Below, in pieces: positions 38,135-49,836 of a stretch of 64,000 nucleotides of DNA. The notes below the pieces were generated by a model. It saw nothing but the letters and a program-made list of their open reading frames with translations, was not told where the DNA came from and searched no databases. Position 1 is the stretch's first letter. Each line of letters opens with the position of its first letter. This stretch comes from Syncephalis fuscata (taxonomy: Eukaryota; Zoopagomycota; Zoopagomycetes; Zoopagales; Piptocephalidaceae): contig JAHLTZ010000049.1 of assembly GCA_025786725.1 (NCBI GenBank), positions 57,474 through 121,473 on the forward strand, in the 5' to 3' direction. The position numbers were made by a program, and so were the translations under genes.

Positions 38135-39004
38135 AGTGTACTGTTGTTGCTGTTGTTGCGTGTGCGTATGTGATATATCGTTTGGACGTGCGTACCAGCA
38201 AACAACAAGGGCAAAAGAACAAAGTGTAGCAATGAAAAAAAGATAAAATAAAAAATAAAAATATAGATTTTATTATTATGATTCAAGTCTCCCTCTGATT
38301 ATTAACTAATTAATTAACTATGATGATTCATCACTTGATAAAGATTGAAAGTAATGAAAGACATTCAATAATTATATATAGTTAATAAATGGTGTAATAT
38401 AGATAAAGCACCAATATTATTAGAATGGTAGTGAATGTAATTATTTGAGTGTAGCTAGCTATGATATATTAACATTTTCAAAAAAGTTATATTTATTAAC
38501 TGTATAGTAATGAGAGCGGAGTGTGAATGTTAAACGCTAATTGCACCACAAGTCGGTACATCATAGAACATATTAATAGTCAAATGGTAAATGTATTAAG
38601 AATAAAAGTCGCTGAACACCAAAGAGTACTGTTAATCTGTTTATTAGTAAGACAATGACAGCATTAATAAATAGTATTTTGAATGAGTTACTAGCTAAGG
38701 ATTGCCATTAAATAACGCTTCCAGGTCAAACAAGTTCGAAAAGAAAAAGCGCTGGTTTACTATTTTATAGAATAAATAAATAAAATCTATTCACCTTAGC
38801 AAGTCTGAGCGCATTACGTTTATATACACTTATGATTCAATTGGCTTTATTTTATTAAACAATACCGACTTTGCTTGGCTAGCGTACTTGAATTACACGC
38901 TAGACTATACAACCATAACGTAACCCGTAAGTTTGTATTATAGAAGTATTTTCTTTTCTAACTGTAACCTATTTAAAGGTGTTTACCATTGTACAGCCAA
39001 CAAA
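38135..39004. other. Divergent intergenic region between UTP10 and DPH6
   Basis: 870 bases containing both upstream regions. A GTT/TTG trinucleotide run near 38143-38160 directly follows the UTP10 start. AT-rich DNA follows. I see no gene or RNA with convincing structure. Confidence 0.45.
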
Positions 39005-41968
39005 ATGAAGGTTGTTGCACTCATTAGGTATTACTTCGTCTAGAAACGCTTATATTAGTGCCAATAACTATAATTCTGATATATGTGTACTCTTTTATAG
39101 CGGTGGCAAGGATAGTTGCTTTAATATGATGCACTGTCGGGCCAATGGCCATGACATTATTGCTCTGGCTAACTTGTATCCACCAAAAGACTCCGGTAAA
39201 GGTAGTGTACAACAAGGGCAACACGATATAAAAGTTAAATGAATTGTATTTACATCCATAATATGTATAATAATTAGATGAATTGGATAGTTTTGTGTAT
39301 CAAACAGTGGGCCACGATGCCATCCACTGGTATGCCGAGTGTATGGATCTGCCATTAATACGTAGAGAAATACACGGAACACCAGAACGGCAAACACTTG
39401 ACTACGATGTAACAATCAATGACGAGACAGAGGATCTCTATGCACTTCTATCTGAGGTTAAGGTATAATAAAATAAAATAGCCAACACTTGATGCTAATG
39501 TTAAATAATAGACACGTTATCCAGATGTTCAAGGTGTATCGGTCGGGGCAATTCTTTCAAACTATCAGCGCATCCGTGTTGAACATGTGTAAGTTAATGA
39601 GCAGTATAATCAACTAGCCATTTTGTATAACCGATAAACTCGTAGATGTCAGCGATTAGGTCTAACTTCACTTGCCTATCTTTGGCAACAAGATCAGACT
39701 GAATTGCTTAACTCGATGGTAAAGAACTCATTATGCTCGGTATTAATTAAAGTAGCAGCTATGGGTAATTACATTGAATAACAATGATAACGTGCTATCT
39801 AAATAAATATGATATAGGTTTAAATCAACGCCATTTGGGCAAGTCACTTCAAGAAATGCAACCAACACTATTAAAATTAGTAAGTGTTGTAACGATAATT
39901 TAATAGTGCTTTATTAAATAATGCCATTGATATAGCATAATCAATTTGGTTTACACGTTTGCGGAGAAGGTGGGGAGTATGAAACATTTACGTTAGATTG
40001 TCCACTTTTTGTTAAACGAATTGTTATGTACGTAGATATAACCATGTATTAATTATTGCATAAAATGGCTAATGGTGGCATGTATAGTAAGACGTCAGAA
40101 GTAGTGGTACATTCAGATGATGCATTTGCACCAGTGGCCTATTTAAAGTTTAAAAAGCTTGACGTAGAAATTAAATCAGATTCTATACCTTTATTAATAA
40201 CACCGCCTGATCTACAGTCATTACTGAAGGAAATGCCATTATTGCCATTGCCCGTCAGTGTAGGTCAATTAAGCAACAACACTAACAATCTTATTAATAA
40301 CTGATGGATAATTGAAGATACAACGGCCAACTTGGAATACTACAACATCTATTACAGAGGGTGAAAATGGTAATTTTACTTTAATAAATTTACAATATGA
40401 CTTATTGTGAAATAGTAGCCATACCACACGTCACAAAGCATACGAATGGCCTTATAGCTATTACGGGTATTGCTATGCCAAAAGAAACACTAGAGGAAGA
40501 AACAGAGGCTTGCATGCTTCAACTACAAGGTAAGTACCTATTATTTACGCTATATTCTCTAGTTAATTATCGATAGAAATACTGCAATCTCATTCACGCA
40601 GTTGGCAACATTTATTAGCCATGCATTTATTTGTTAAAGATATGTCAGATTTTGCACGTATTAATACAGTGTATCAACGCTTTTTTACTATAAATCCGCC
40701 AACTCGGTAATACATCATAACAATCGATACTGCTATCGTTACCTTATCGATAACTAACTTATAGTATGTTTTAGTGTATGTGTTGAAGTAAACCTACCTT
40801 TAAATTACCGTCTACGTATTGATTGTATTGTCGGTGATACAATTAAGCAAAATTGCCAGGAACGAGAGACGCTACATGTACAAGGCTTATCTTATTGGGC
40901 ACCAGCCAATATTGGACCGTACTCACAATGTGTCAAGGTATACTGTATTATGAAATAGACACCAACTGATGACTAACAATCGATATGCTTAGAGTAAAGG
41001 TCAAATGTGGATTGCCGGTCAAATTGGTTTAATACCTGCGACATTGCAATTGCCGCAACTGTCTACAGCGGTTGAACAGTTCCGTGCCGAAACTATGCTG
41101 TCACTGCGGCATGTATCGCGTATTGCCCAAGCTGTTAATATATCATTTGAAAAACAAGTTATTATGGGTATTGGCTATGTTACTGACGATCAATGGATTC
41201 TACCAGCACGTACAGCCTGGCGACAACATTTCAACAAGGTTAGTCACTGGATGATTACAAAATATATTCTAACTTAGCATTGTTATTGTTATGTAATAGG
41301 AAAAAGATCAAATAAATAGTGTAATACCTAATGCTTTATTTGTTGTTGTGCCTGCTTTACCGCGTGGTGCGTGTATTGAATGGCAAACTGCATGTTCAAC
41401 AATGCCAATTGAAAATGATGGTGATGAAATGGTTGCAAATACATGTCGTAAGTAGTATTTTTAATCGATCATTGACTATGTAGTCTAATACTTTACCAAA
41501 TTATTATGTAGAAATAACAGCTAATGACAATAGTAGCTACGGTACTATGATTGGATCTGTTGGTTCTGTTATAGCAACCATTAGTAATTGTTCAGCAACT
41601 CTCGATACTAAAGAGGCTATTGATTCAGTTATTAGTGATCTAATTAAACTTATTGATACAGCGCTTGATCGTTTAGAACAATCTTGGCAAAATACATTGA
41701 TATTACGTCTATTCTATTATCAAGGTATGCCTCATTTGTTATTAGAACAAGGTAAGAGTAAATAGCTACACTGTAAATTCATGTCAGCAACTTATTATTA
41801 TTATCATTGTTAGCACTAAATCAATGTTTACACCGTCGTGGTATTTCCACTGATCGTCATAAACTTGCCGTGGCATTTGTGCCCGTAATAGCACTTGCAC
41901 TTGGTGACGCCACCGATAGTATAAGTGATAACACTATACTAGGCGCATGTTTACAATTGTGTTCGTAA
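39005..41968 (+). CDS. DPH6: Diphthine-ammonia ligase with RidA-like domains
   Basis: Catalyses the last, ATP-dependent amidation that forms diphthamide on elongation factor 2. The first exon is only 23 nt (MKVVALI plus two bases, 39005-39027). The second brings in the ATP-pyrophosphatase loop SGGKDSCFNMMHC (residues 8-20). Further blocks are DELDSFVYQTVGHDAIHWYA, GVSVGAILSNYQRIRVEHVCQRLGL joined across introns, and the strongly conserved CGEGGEYETFTLDCPLF, then SEVVVHSDDAFAPVAYLKF. After a linker come two RidA/YjgF-like modules, the second containing GLSYWAPANIGPYSQ and MWIAGQIGLIP. This ATPase plus double-RidA arrangement is that of yeast YLR143W. The second donor is ambiguous (two in-frame choices differing by GK). 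The gene has about 14 introns, and no frame break was found where I checked. Confidence 0.87.
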
Positions 41969-42052
41969 TTCAAATAAATAAAACACCATGGGCGCATTTT
42001 ATTAAATAGCTAGTTAATTAATTATGAGTATATCTTGTAATTTCTTAATAAA

Positions 42053-43664
42053 TTAAGTATACTTAAGTACAGTACTGATTCCGTAATGGTCTAATAGTTA
42101 TGATATAGTTAATATACGATTAGTTAAGCTTAGTTACCAGTAACTTACCCGATAATTGAGTGACCGGCATTCCTTCCAAATGCTCCTTAGCGATATAGAA
42201 TGGCTCAACTACCGTACTCTTTGGATCAGTTACATTAGGCTCCACTGAGGGCGGATCTTCACCACGACGCATTACAAGAATGTAATCCAGTCGTTGACGC
42301 CAGCCAAGTGCGTCGCTAGTAGTAAGTGTCGTTTCAATTGGAATAGGCTGACCACGCGCATCCAACTCCACCTGTCCATTGACATCACGTTTAACATCAC
42401 CAAATGTCTCGGGGTGCTTGCCCAAATGCTCAAACAACAAATCCTGTATAACAAATTTGTTCTCAGATTTATATACATTGCCGTCTTGGCGGGAACCTGG
42501 TACCAACGATGGATGAATGCCCTTACCGCTGAGCACACCCAGTGTAGCACGATATTCATCGCTGGATCCGCCCTTTTCTGCGGCTGCCGCATCATCCGGA
42601 CGACCATTAACGTTCAAGTCGCCTGCAAATATAATAAGGTCGTTGGTCGACTCATCCTGTAACTGGGCATCGATGAACCGGCGTGCTGCATATAGCTGTT
42701 TTAAGCGAATCTGCACAGCGCCATCTGACATGGCATAGCTACGTGTATACGACGACTGTAAATGCGTCGAAAATACTTGAAGGTATCGATTGCCAGCCAC
42801 ACGTAGCTTGGCATAGACAACGCCCTTCGCAGCCAGCCAATCGCTATCCGTGCCACGGTCGTAGGTCAATGAAGCATGGCGAATAATTGGGAACCGACTG
42901 ATAATCACCACACCACCATCAATACGCAGCGTAATAGCGCATTGTCGTGGCGACGATACCGAATAATGATAGCCTTTTTCGTGAGCTGCTTTAATTAGTT
43001 CAGAGCGTCGATTTGATCCAAAACCAAATAGTTCCTGGAACACAATAACGTCAAACCGATCGAGTTCATGGTCGATAAAATAGCGCAGTCGTTCGGATTT
43101 GTAGTCGTTGCCGTTTGAGTTAATGCCAGGTGGGCGCATATAAAAGTTATACTGAGCCAATCGAACTGTATAGTCAGCAAACGGATCCTTGGCAGGGCTA
43201 TCAGACGTAACGGTGACGCCAGACGTCGTAAGAGCAATGTCGGTTGCCACTTCACTGGCCACAACTTGATTATCGGCTTCGGCTGGCATTATACAGAAAA
43301 AATCGGACCAATAAAGCTTTAATGGGATATTTGTTGGATGAGCAGTAGTGGTTAAGCGAAGAAGCAAGGAGAAAGGACTGCTGTCAATAGGATGATTAGA
43401 CCAAGTAAATACGGTAGCTAATAGACAAACAAGCGCAAATAGAAGTAAAGCAGCGGGATAGCCAGTACAGTTACAGCGGAAAAAAGAACAAAGTGCTGCT
43501 GGATAATAAACGGTAGAGTTGAAAGTGTCGTTGTCAAGCTTAGAGTATTTTGAAAGAGGTGCTGTTGTGGTATTTGTTGTTGTTGTGTCCGTTGCTGTTG
43601 GTGGCTCGGGCACCTCAGTGGTTGGCTGGTTCAGCGGTAAAGCAGAAGGTGACTGTGGGAGCAT
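42053..43664 (-). CDS. Neutral sphingomyelinase-like phosphodiesterase, membrane anchored
   Basis: Endonuclease/exonuclease/phosphatase-fold enzyme likely to hydrolyse sphingomyelin or inositol-phosphosphingolipid. Two exons, 43664-42149 and 42090-42053, 517 aa. A Pro/Thr-rich cytosolic N-terminus precedes one membrane segment (about residues 70-88, AALLLFALVCLLATVFTW). The catalytic domain starts near 165: YNFYMRP, the metal-binding glutamate in FQELFGFGSNRR, DGGVVIISRFPI, SDWLAAKGVVYAKL, STHLQSSY, the AGDLNVNG metal site and RLDYILV. The single long frame runs to a premature-looking end after QLSG. A GT-AG intron of 58 nt (42148-42091) instead joins QLS to DHYGISTVLKYT, restoring the invariant Asp-His pair. 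The N-terminal anchor differs from the C-terminal anchors of yeast Isc1 and animal SMPD2. Confidence 0.86.
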
Positions 43665-43825
43665 GGGTGAAGAAGAGAAAACAACAAGAATAGATATTGA
43701 GTGACACGCGGATACTGTAAATCCCGCTTTTACTCTTTTCCCACTCTCTTGTTACGTGACTAGCTAGCTAGCTTGCTAACTATTGTTGATATCCTCGTTT
43801 AACAACTTGATCAATACTAACCACT

Positions 43826-44344
43826 ATGTCGTTCGCTTCTACTACTACTACTACTACTACTGTCACCACCACTGCCACGTCAACTTCTTCAAAAGTGGCC
43901 AATCCTCAGTATGTGCCACAGCCATATCAGGTGACCGGCTATCGATCTTTTGCGGATTTCTATCCATTTTATTTGGGCGAACATAATCATGCTACAAATC
44001 GTCGTTTACACTTGCTAGGTAAGCTATTTATCACAGCACTATAACTGCCTATCTAACTAACTCCAACGGATAGGCACGACTACAACGCTGACTCTCTTGG
44101 CTAGCATTCTAGTAACTGGTCGGTCGTTTTTCTATGCTCCATTGGCATTTGTGCCCGGCTATTTCTGTGCATGGGTAGGCCATTTTCTATTTGGTAAGTT
44201 TATTATGCATAGATGTTTATCTATAATAATGTATATAATATACTAGAGAAAAATAAGCCTGCTACATTCAAACATCCTTTTTACTCATTAATGGGTGATT
44301 TGCGTCTTTTTTACGAAGTCGTGACCAGCCAACGTGACATGTAG
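43826..44344 (+). CDS. Short Mpo1-like (DUF962) membrane protein
   Basis: Three exons, 43826-44018, 44074-44193 and 44247-44344, 136 aa. A Thr/Ser-rich start leads into FADFYPFYLGEHNHATNRRLHLLGT, the conserved N-terminal motif of the family with its His residues (EHNH, RRLH), then two hydrophobic stretches, GYFCAWVGHFLFEKNKPATF with a third His motif, and HPFYSLMGDLRLF. Yeast Mpo1 is an ER iron dioxygenase that removes one carbon from 2-hydroxy fatty acids in phytosphingosine breakdown. This protein is shorter and resembles the compact form found widely in bacteria and eukaryotes. The neighbour is a divergent sphingomyelinase-like gene, 161 bases away, so a shared sphingolipid theme is possible. 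Confidence 0.85.
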
Positions 44345-44574
44345 ACCACGATGTTACACGGCGTCTAAATTTGGTGTTTAATGGATACTATTTGACACAT
44401 AGTATTTATTGGAATCTAGCTAACATACTACTATGCTAATTAATGCTAGCTTTTACGTTCACTTGCATAACAATTGATGGCTATGAAAGTGAATATTTTA
44501 TACATAATAAAAAACAGTCGTCAATCTTAAATAACCTCTTTTTTATTAACCAATTACATTATGTGTATATGCAC

Positions 44575-46254
44575 TATAGCGTTAACGTTGTTACTTATAC
44601 AGTTCACCTTGTATATTCATATCATTTTATATAGATACATATGCAATTAAATACGATTTACCTGCAATTGTTGTCTGTTGTTTTAGCTTTATTGTCTATA
44701 AGATTCGACTTGTTTAGTTTATTCCGTTATTAAGCTACCCTGTAGCACGTTATTTAATTCCTTAAATTGTATATGCTATCATGTATATTTTTTATTAACA
44801 GCTTATTGGCAGTTTAATATGATTTAAATTAAAATACTATAATTTATAATATTTGTGCAATTTAACTGCATATTCTTTCTACTCAGTATGGAACTCGATG
44901 ATAAATTATATTAATAGTCGCATTATTATCATTGGCTTGCTATCATTACTATCCTATATGAATCTATCGAGTGTCAATAATACCATACCTGTAAATTCTT
45001 ACAGTACTGTGTTATTAATAGTTATATCGCCACTGTCCGCAGCTTTTCCTAAACCTTAATCATGATTTATTTTTTCTAAACTTGCTATTATTTACATACT
45101 TCATCATATGACATAAATACTATCAAATTTATGGTTGATAAAAATGAAATAATCCTGCAATAATTAGCTATAAGAAGACAAGCTAGCGCATGCTTTAATA
45201 AAGCAATAAATTCGCATATGCTTATATTATTTGTTTTATTCGTGTTTACGGCTCAATAAATTGAATGAAGCAAGAGTTATTAATAATAACGCCAGAGACA
45301 ATTGGACAACAGCTGTGAATAGCTTTGTTAAAGTCCTAATTTGCAACTTATCATTGATGCAAAATATCCATAAACTTTTGTGAGATTGCATTATTTGTTA
45401 TTTTTAATACACAAATCGACGTAAAATCCAGTATTTTTATTTTTAATAGTTATGATTGCAGCAAAAATATCCCGAATGTGCATAAAGTGCTACTTTTGAA
45501 TTTAAATATAAAACCATTGTGCCAATGCTATGACAGCAAGCGACATATTAAAATATGATTATGGCGTAATTAGGTGGTAAAAGGCAATGGCAAAGCAATA
45601 GTACTAATTTAATTAATAAATAGTTGCTGGCAATACATACGGCTTTACGTATAATGAAGCGACTGCATGATATTTTGTACAAGTATACTTGTGACATATA
45701 TATATGGCTGTTGATAAACTATATTGTAGTCTTATAGTGTGGCAATGCAATTGGCATGATACCACGCCAACAAATGCATAAAAACAACGGTTTTCTGTCG
45801 ACCATGGCCTATATACGTAAAAAATAGCATAATGATCGCAGGATTCGAGTTCTCCATGCCTAGATATACCGTCTGGTATGAATTATAAAACAATGATTTT
45901 GTGCAAAAAAATAGTCACAAATGTAATCTACGTTATTTTAATACGTTCAGTAAGCGTTGTTAATAATACATATAACTTTACATACAATGAAGCAAACTGT
46001 GTGATATTTTGCACAAATATATTTATGCCATATAGATAGCTATTGACAAAATATAGTGCACTTGTATTGCGTATTGATTCAATGGCTATGTCGATACGCT
46101 AATAAATGTACAAACACAACAGTTTTATACCGCTTATGGCCTATAGATTTAAAATACAACAAAATCATTACCGAATTCGAGTTTTTCATGTTTGGTTGTA
46201 CCGTTTGGTATAAAATATAGAACAAAATATTTTTAAAAAAATTAGTCGAAAATG
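44575..46254 (+). repeat. Palindrome B, left arm
   Basis: 1.68 kb arm that is about 99% identical by eye to the reverse complement of 46467-48146. Paired coordinates sum to about 92,721 throughout. The outer about 870 bases are absent from foldback copy A. The inner about 806 bases (from 45449) are shared with it. The inner arm contains two diverged tandem units of about 335 bases, each with an ATACCAAACGGTA- or ATACCAGACGGTA-like core and a GGCCAT motif. Arm differences include single-base indels (for example ACTCGATG against ACTGATG). A 68-residue frame is present in both arms without protein-like features. Confidence 0.93.
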
Positions 46255-46466
46255 CACTTACGTAAATATTAGTTAACGGAGATTAAGCTATTGTATATCT
46301 ATAGCATAAACTGCAACGGACATCAGTTTTATATATATTAACTTGCTGTTATGTTTGTGGCACTGTATAATGCTTTGGATTTACTTTAGACCAGTCTTAG
46401 TTCTTAGTGTTAATGCATTAAATCATAAAGCTTTAATTGCTTTGCTAATTATTTAACGTAAACTGC
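46255..46466. repeat. Palindrome B, central loop
   Basis: About 212 bases of non-palindromic sequence between the arms. It matches the central block of copy A (21256-21478) only as reverse complement. Copy A's version is about 11 bases longer through scattered one- to three-base indels (for example TAAATGCAT against TAATGCAT). No coding potential was seen. Confidence 0.88.
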
Positions 46467-48146
46467 ATTTTCGACTAATTTTTTTAAAAATATTTTGTTC
46501 TATATTTTATACCAAACGGTACAACCAAACATGAAAAACTCGAATTCGGTAATGATTTTGTTGTATTTTAAATCTATAGGCCATAAGCGGTATAAAACTG
46601 TTGTGTTTGTACATTTATTAGCGTATCGACATAGCCATTGAATCAATACGCAATACAAGTGCACTATATTTTGTCAATAGCTATCTATATGGCATAAATA
46701 TATTTGTGCAAAATATCACACAGTTTGCTTCATTGTATGTAAAGTTATATGTATTATTAACAACGCTTACTGAACGTATTAAAATAACGTAGATTACATT
46801 TGTGACTATTTTTTTGCACAAAATCATTGTTTTATAATTCATACCAGACGGTATATCTAGGCATGGAGAACTCGAATCCTGCGATCATTATGCTATTTTT
46901 TACGTATATAGGCCATGGTCGACAGAAAACCGTTGTTTTTATGCATTTGTTGGCGTGGTATCATGCCAATTGCATTGCCACACTATAAGACTACAATATA
47001 GTTTATCAACAGCCATATATATATGTCACAAGTATACTTGTACAAAATATCATGCAGTCGCTTCATTATACGTAAAGCCGTATGTATTGCCAGCAACTAT
47101 TTATTAATTAAATTAGTACTATTGCTTTGCCATTGCCTTTTACCACCTAATTACGCCATAATCATATTTTAATATGTCGCTTGCTGTCATAGCATTGGCA
47201 CAATGGTTTTATATTTAAATTCAAAAGTAGCACTTTATGCACATTCGGGATATTTTTGCTGCAATCATAACTATTAAAAATAAAAATACTGGATTTTACG
47301 TCGATTTTGTGTATTAAAAATAACAAATAATGCAATCTCACAAAAGTTTATGGATATTTTGCATCAATGATAAGTTGCAAATTAGGACTTTAACAAAGCT
47401 ATTCACAGCTGTTGTCCAATTGTCTCTGGCGTTATTATTAATAACTCTTGCTTCATTCAATTTATTGAGCCGTAAACACGAATAAAACAAATAATATAAG
47501 CATATGCGAATTTATTGCTTTATTAAAGCATGCGCTAGCTTGTCTTCTTATAGCTAATTATTGCAGGATTATTTCATTTTTATCAACCATAAATTTGATA
47601 GTATTTATGTCATATGATGAAGTATGTAAATAATAGCAAGTTTAGAAAAAATAAATCACGATTAAGGTTTAGGAAAAGCTGCGGACAGTGGCGATATAAC
47701 TATTAATAACACAGTACTGTAAGAATTTACAGGTATGGTATTATTGACACTCGATAGATTCATATAGGATAGTAATGATAGCAAGCCAATGATAATAATG
47801 CGACTATTAATATAATTTATCATCAGTTCCATACTGAGTAGAAAGAATATGCAGTTAAATTGCACAAATATTATAAATTATAGTATTTTAATTAAATCAT
47901 ATTAAACTGCCAATAAGCTGTTAATAAAAAATATACATGATAGCATATACAATTTAAGGAATTAAATAACGTGCTACAGGGTAGCTTAATAAGCGGAATA
48001 AACTAAACAAGTCGAATCTTATAGACAATAAAGCTAAAACAACAGACAACAATTGCAGGTAAATCGTATTTAATTGCATATGTATCTATATAAAATGATA
48101 TGAATATACAAGGTGAACTGTATAAGTAACGACGTTAACGCTATAT
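46467..48146 (-). repeat. Palindrome B, right arm
   Basis: Inverted partner of the left arm. It ends at GTTAACGCTATA (about 48135-48146). The flanks outside both arms do not match each other, and no target-site duplication could be recognised. The outer arm has weak similarity to the non-coding part of the inverted duplication (shared AATATTTGTGCAATT, and ATATGCACTATAGC on the left flank). Confidence 0.93.
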
Positions 48147-48509
48147 GTACATTGCTTAATTTTTACATAATACTTGTTATTATATTATACAATAAATGCT
48201 ATTTTAATTAAATATTAAACTGTACACTTGTGAACTAATACTTCTTTTTCTAATGTTAACAACTGTTTTTTCATACTCGAATTACTTTCAAGCTATTACG
48301 TTATTTTTACTAGTCAATATCGTAACAACAGCAATAAAGATTTATTACATTGACGTCACGTGATCTTCGGATAGTTGTACGTCATCTTACCGAAACTATT
48401 CCGAGTTCGTCCATAAGATCGCGCACGCGTAGCTTTTCACCCGACAATACACCGCTCTTTCTACTTACTGTGTCTCCTTTTCTTCTACTGCACCTGTTTA
48501 AACATCAAT
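48147..48509. other. ETFA upstream region
   Basis: 363 bases between the palindrome and the ETFA start. Apart from the ATF/CREB-like and E-box sites listed separately, it holds a pyrimidine-rich stretch just before the ATG. No gene is present. Confidence 0.5.
48351..48362. promoter_or_regulatory. ATF/CREB site overlapping an E-box
   Basis: TGACGTCA (48351-48358) is a perfect palindromic CRE and runs directly into CACGTG (48357-48362), a bHLH E-box, about 150 bases upstream of the ETFA start codon. Binding is inferred from the known consensus motifs. Confidence 0.5.
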
Positions 48510-49796
48510 ATGCTGACTATTACCACTCGCCAAGCAGGCCTTCGTGCATCTGCCTTGTTGGCACGACAGCGCTTTCTTAATCAGGTAGGATTAACTTTGG
48601 GCATACCACTGCCATCAATATTAATGCAATTATACCGGCAACACGCTATCTATCGCTCAATAGGCAGGCTTTATGACGTTCCGTGGCTATGCCTCGGCCA
48701 GTGATGTATCATCATTGGTGGTTATTGAACATAAAAACGACAAAATTGATCCATCAAGCTTAAATGCATTATCAGCGGCAGCCAAACTAGGCGGCACTGT
48801 GCATGCACTTGTGGCGGGCAGTGCGTCGGATGCTGTGGCGGATCAAGTTGCAAAACTAAAGCCAGTTAGCAAAGTTCTAGTGGCCTCCGATGCCGTTTAC
48901 GACCACGGCCTGCCTGAGAATAGCGCATCATTGATTGCTGCTGCACAGAAATCTGGCAATTATTCACATATTGTCGCTGCCCATAACGCATTTGGCAAAA
49001 ATATATTGCCTCGTGCAGCAGCTCTACTAGATGTGGCTCAAGTTTCGGACATCACGGGTATTACAAGTGCTGATACATTTACGCAATCTGTCTATTCAGG
49101 TAATTTATAACAAATGGCCATTTATTTCAACTACAATAAATCTAATAAACAATAGGTAATTTGATTGCTACGGTCAAGGCAAATGATCCCGTCAAAGTCT
49201 TTACTGTTCGCACCTCGGCCTTCCCGCCTACTGAAGCCCAAGATACGGCAGCGGCCAAAGAAGCAGCTCCTGAAGCAGAAAAAACAGGCAAGTTTATTTA
49301 CAACTATCAACAAATTCATATATATATATAATGCTATTTAATTAGACGCCACAAAATGGGTCAAAGAAAACATTATCAAAAACGATCGACCAGACTTAGG
49401 CACTGCGCGTGTTGTTGTCAGCGGTGGCCGTGGATTAAAGAATGGCGAAAACTTTAAAATACTATACGCTTTAGCTGATAAGATGGGCGGTGCAGGTATA
49501 GTACAAATTACACTAACAATTACTAGATAGTGCTAACATTAACGATATTAGTTGGTGCATCACGTGTTGCGGTCGATGAAGGCTACGTTGACAACAGTTT
49601 GCAAATTGGCCAAACAGGCAAGACAGTAGCACCAGATATTTACATTGCTGTGGGTATTTCTGGTGTAATTCAACACGTGGCCGGTATGAAAGATAGTAAG
49701 GCAATTGTAGCCATCAACTCAGATGGTGAGGCTCCCATTTTCGAGTTGGCCGATTACGGCATTGTAGGCGATTATTTAAGATTGTACCAGAATTGA
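48510..49796 (+). CDS. ETFA: Electron transfer flavoprotein alpha subunit, C-terminal frame break
   Basis: Mitochondrial matrix flavoprotein that carries electrons from acyl-CoA and amino-acid dehydrogenases to ETF-ubiquinone oxidoreductase. Exons: 48510-48584, 48664-49099, 49156-49287, 49346-49495 and 49552-49796. An Arg/Ser-rich mitochondrial presequence ([20 protein letters not shown]) precedes [12 protein letters not shown]. The FAD-binding half contains [53 protein letters not shown] and [10 protein letters not shown]. The family then ends with [10 protein letters not shown]-type sequence. Here the frame turns after GIVGD (about 49770) and stops at 49796, while the expected ending ([11 protein letters not shown]) continues one frame over to a TAA at 49808-49810, equal to one missing T. 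The third intron has a GC donor (49288) rather than GT. Confidence 0.9.
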
Positions 49797-49836
49797 CTGA
49801 AAAAATCTAAATATTGCATTGCTTTTATTAAACTTT

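Noticed and set aside
44853-45059. 68-residue hydrophobic frame present in both palindrome arms
   Set aside because: Its duplication is explained by the arms. The two versions differ by a frame-changing indel near the N-terminus and show no splice or start context.
46255-46466. Proof of site-specific loop inversion
   Set aside because: Opposite loop orientation between the two copies is equally explained by insertion of the whole symmetric element in the other orientation, so inversion is only a hypothesis.
46866-46890. tRNA B-box-like word (ACTCGAATCCTGC) in the palindrome arm
   Set aside because: No A-box, acceptor stem or anticodon arm could be formed around it, so it is not a tRNA gene.
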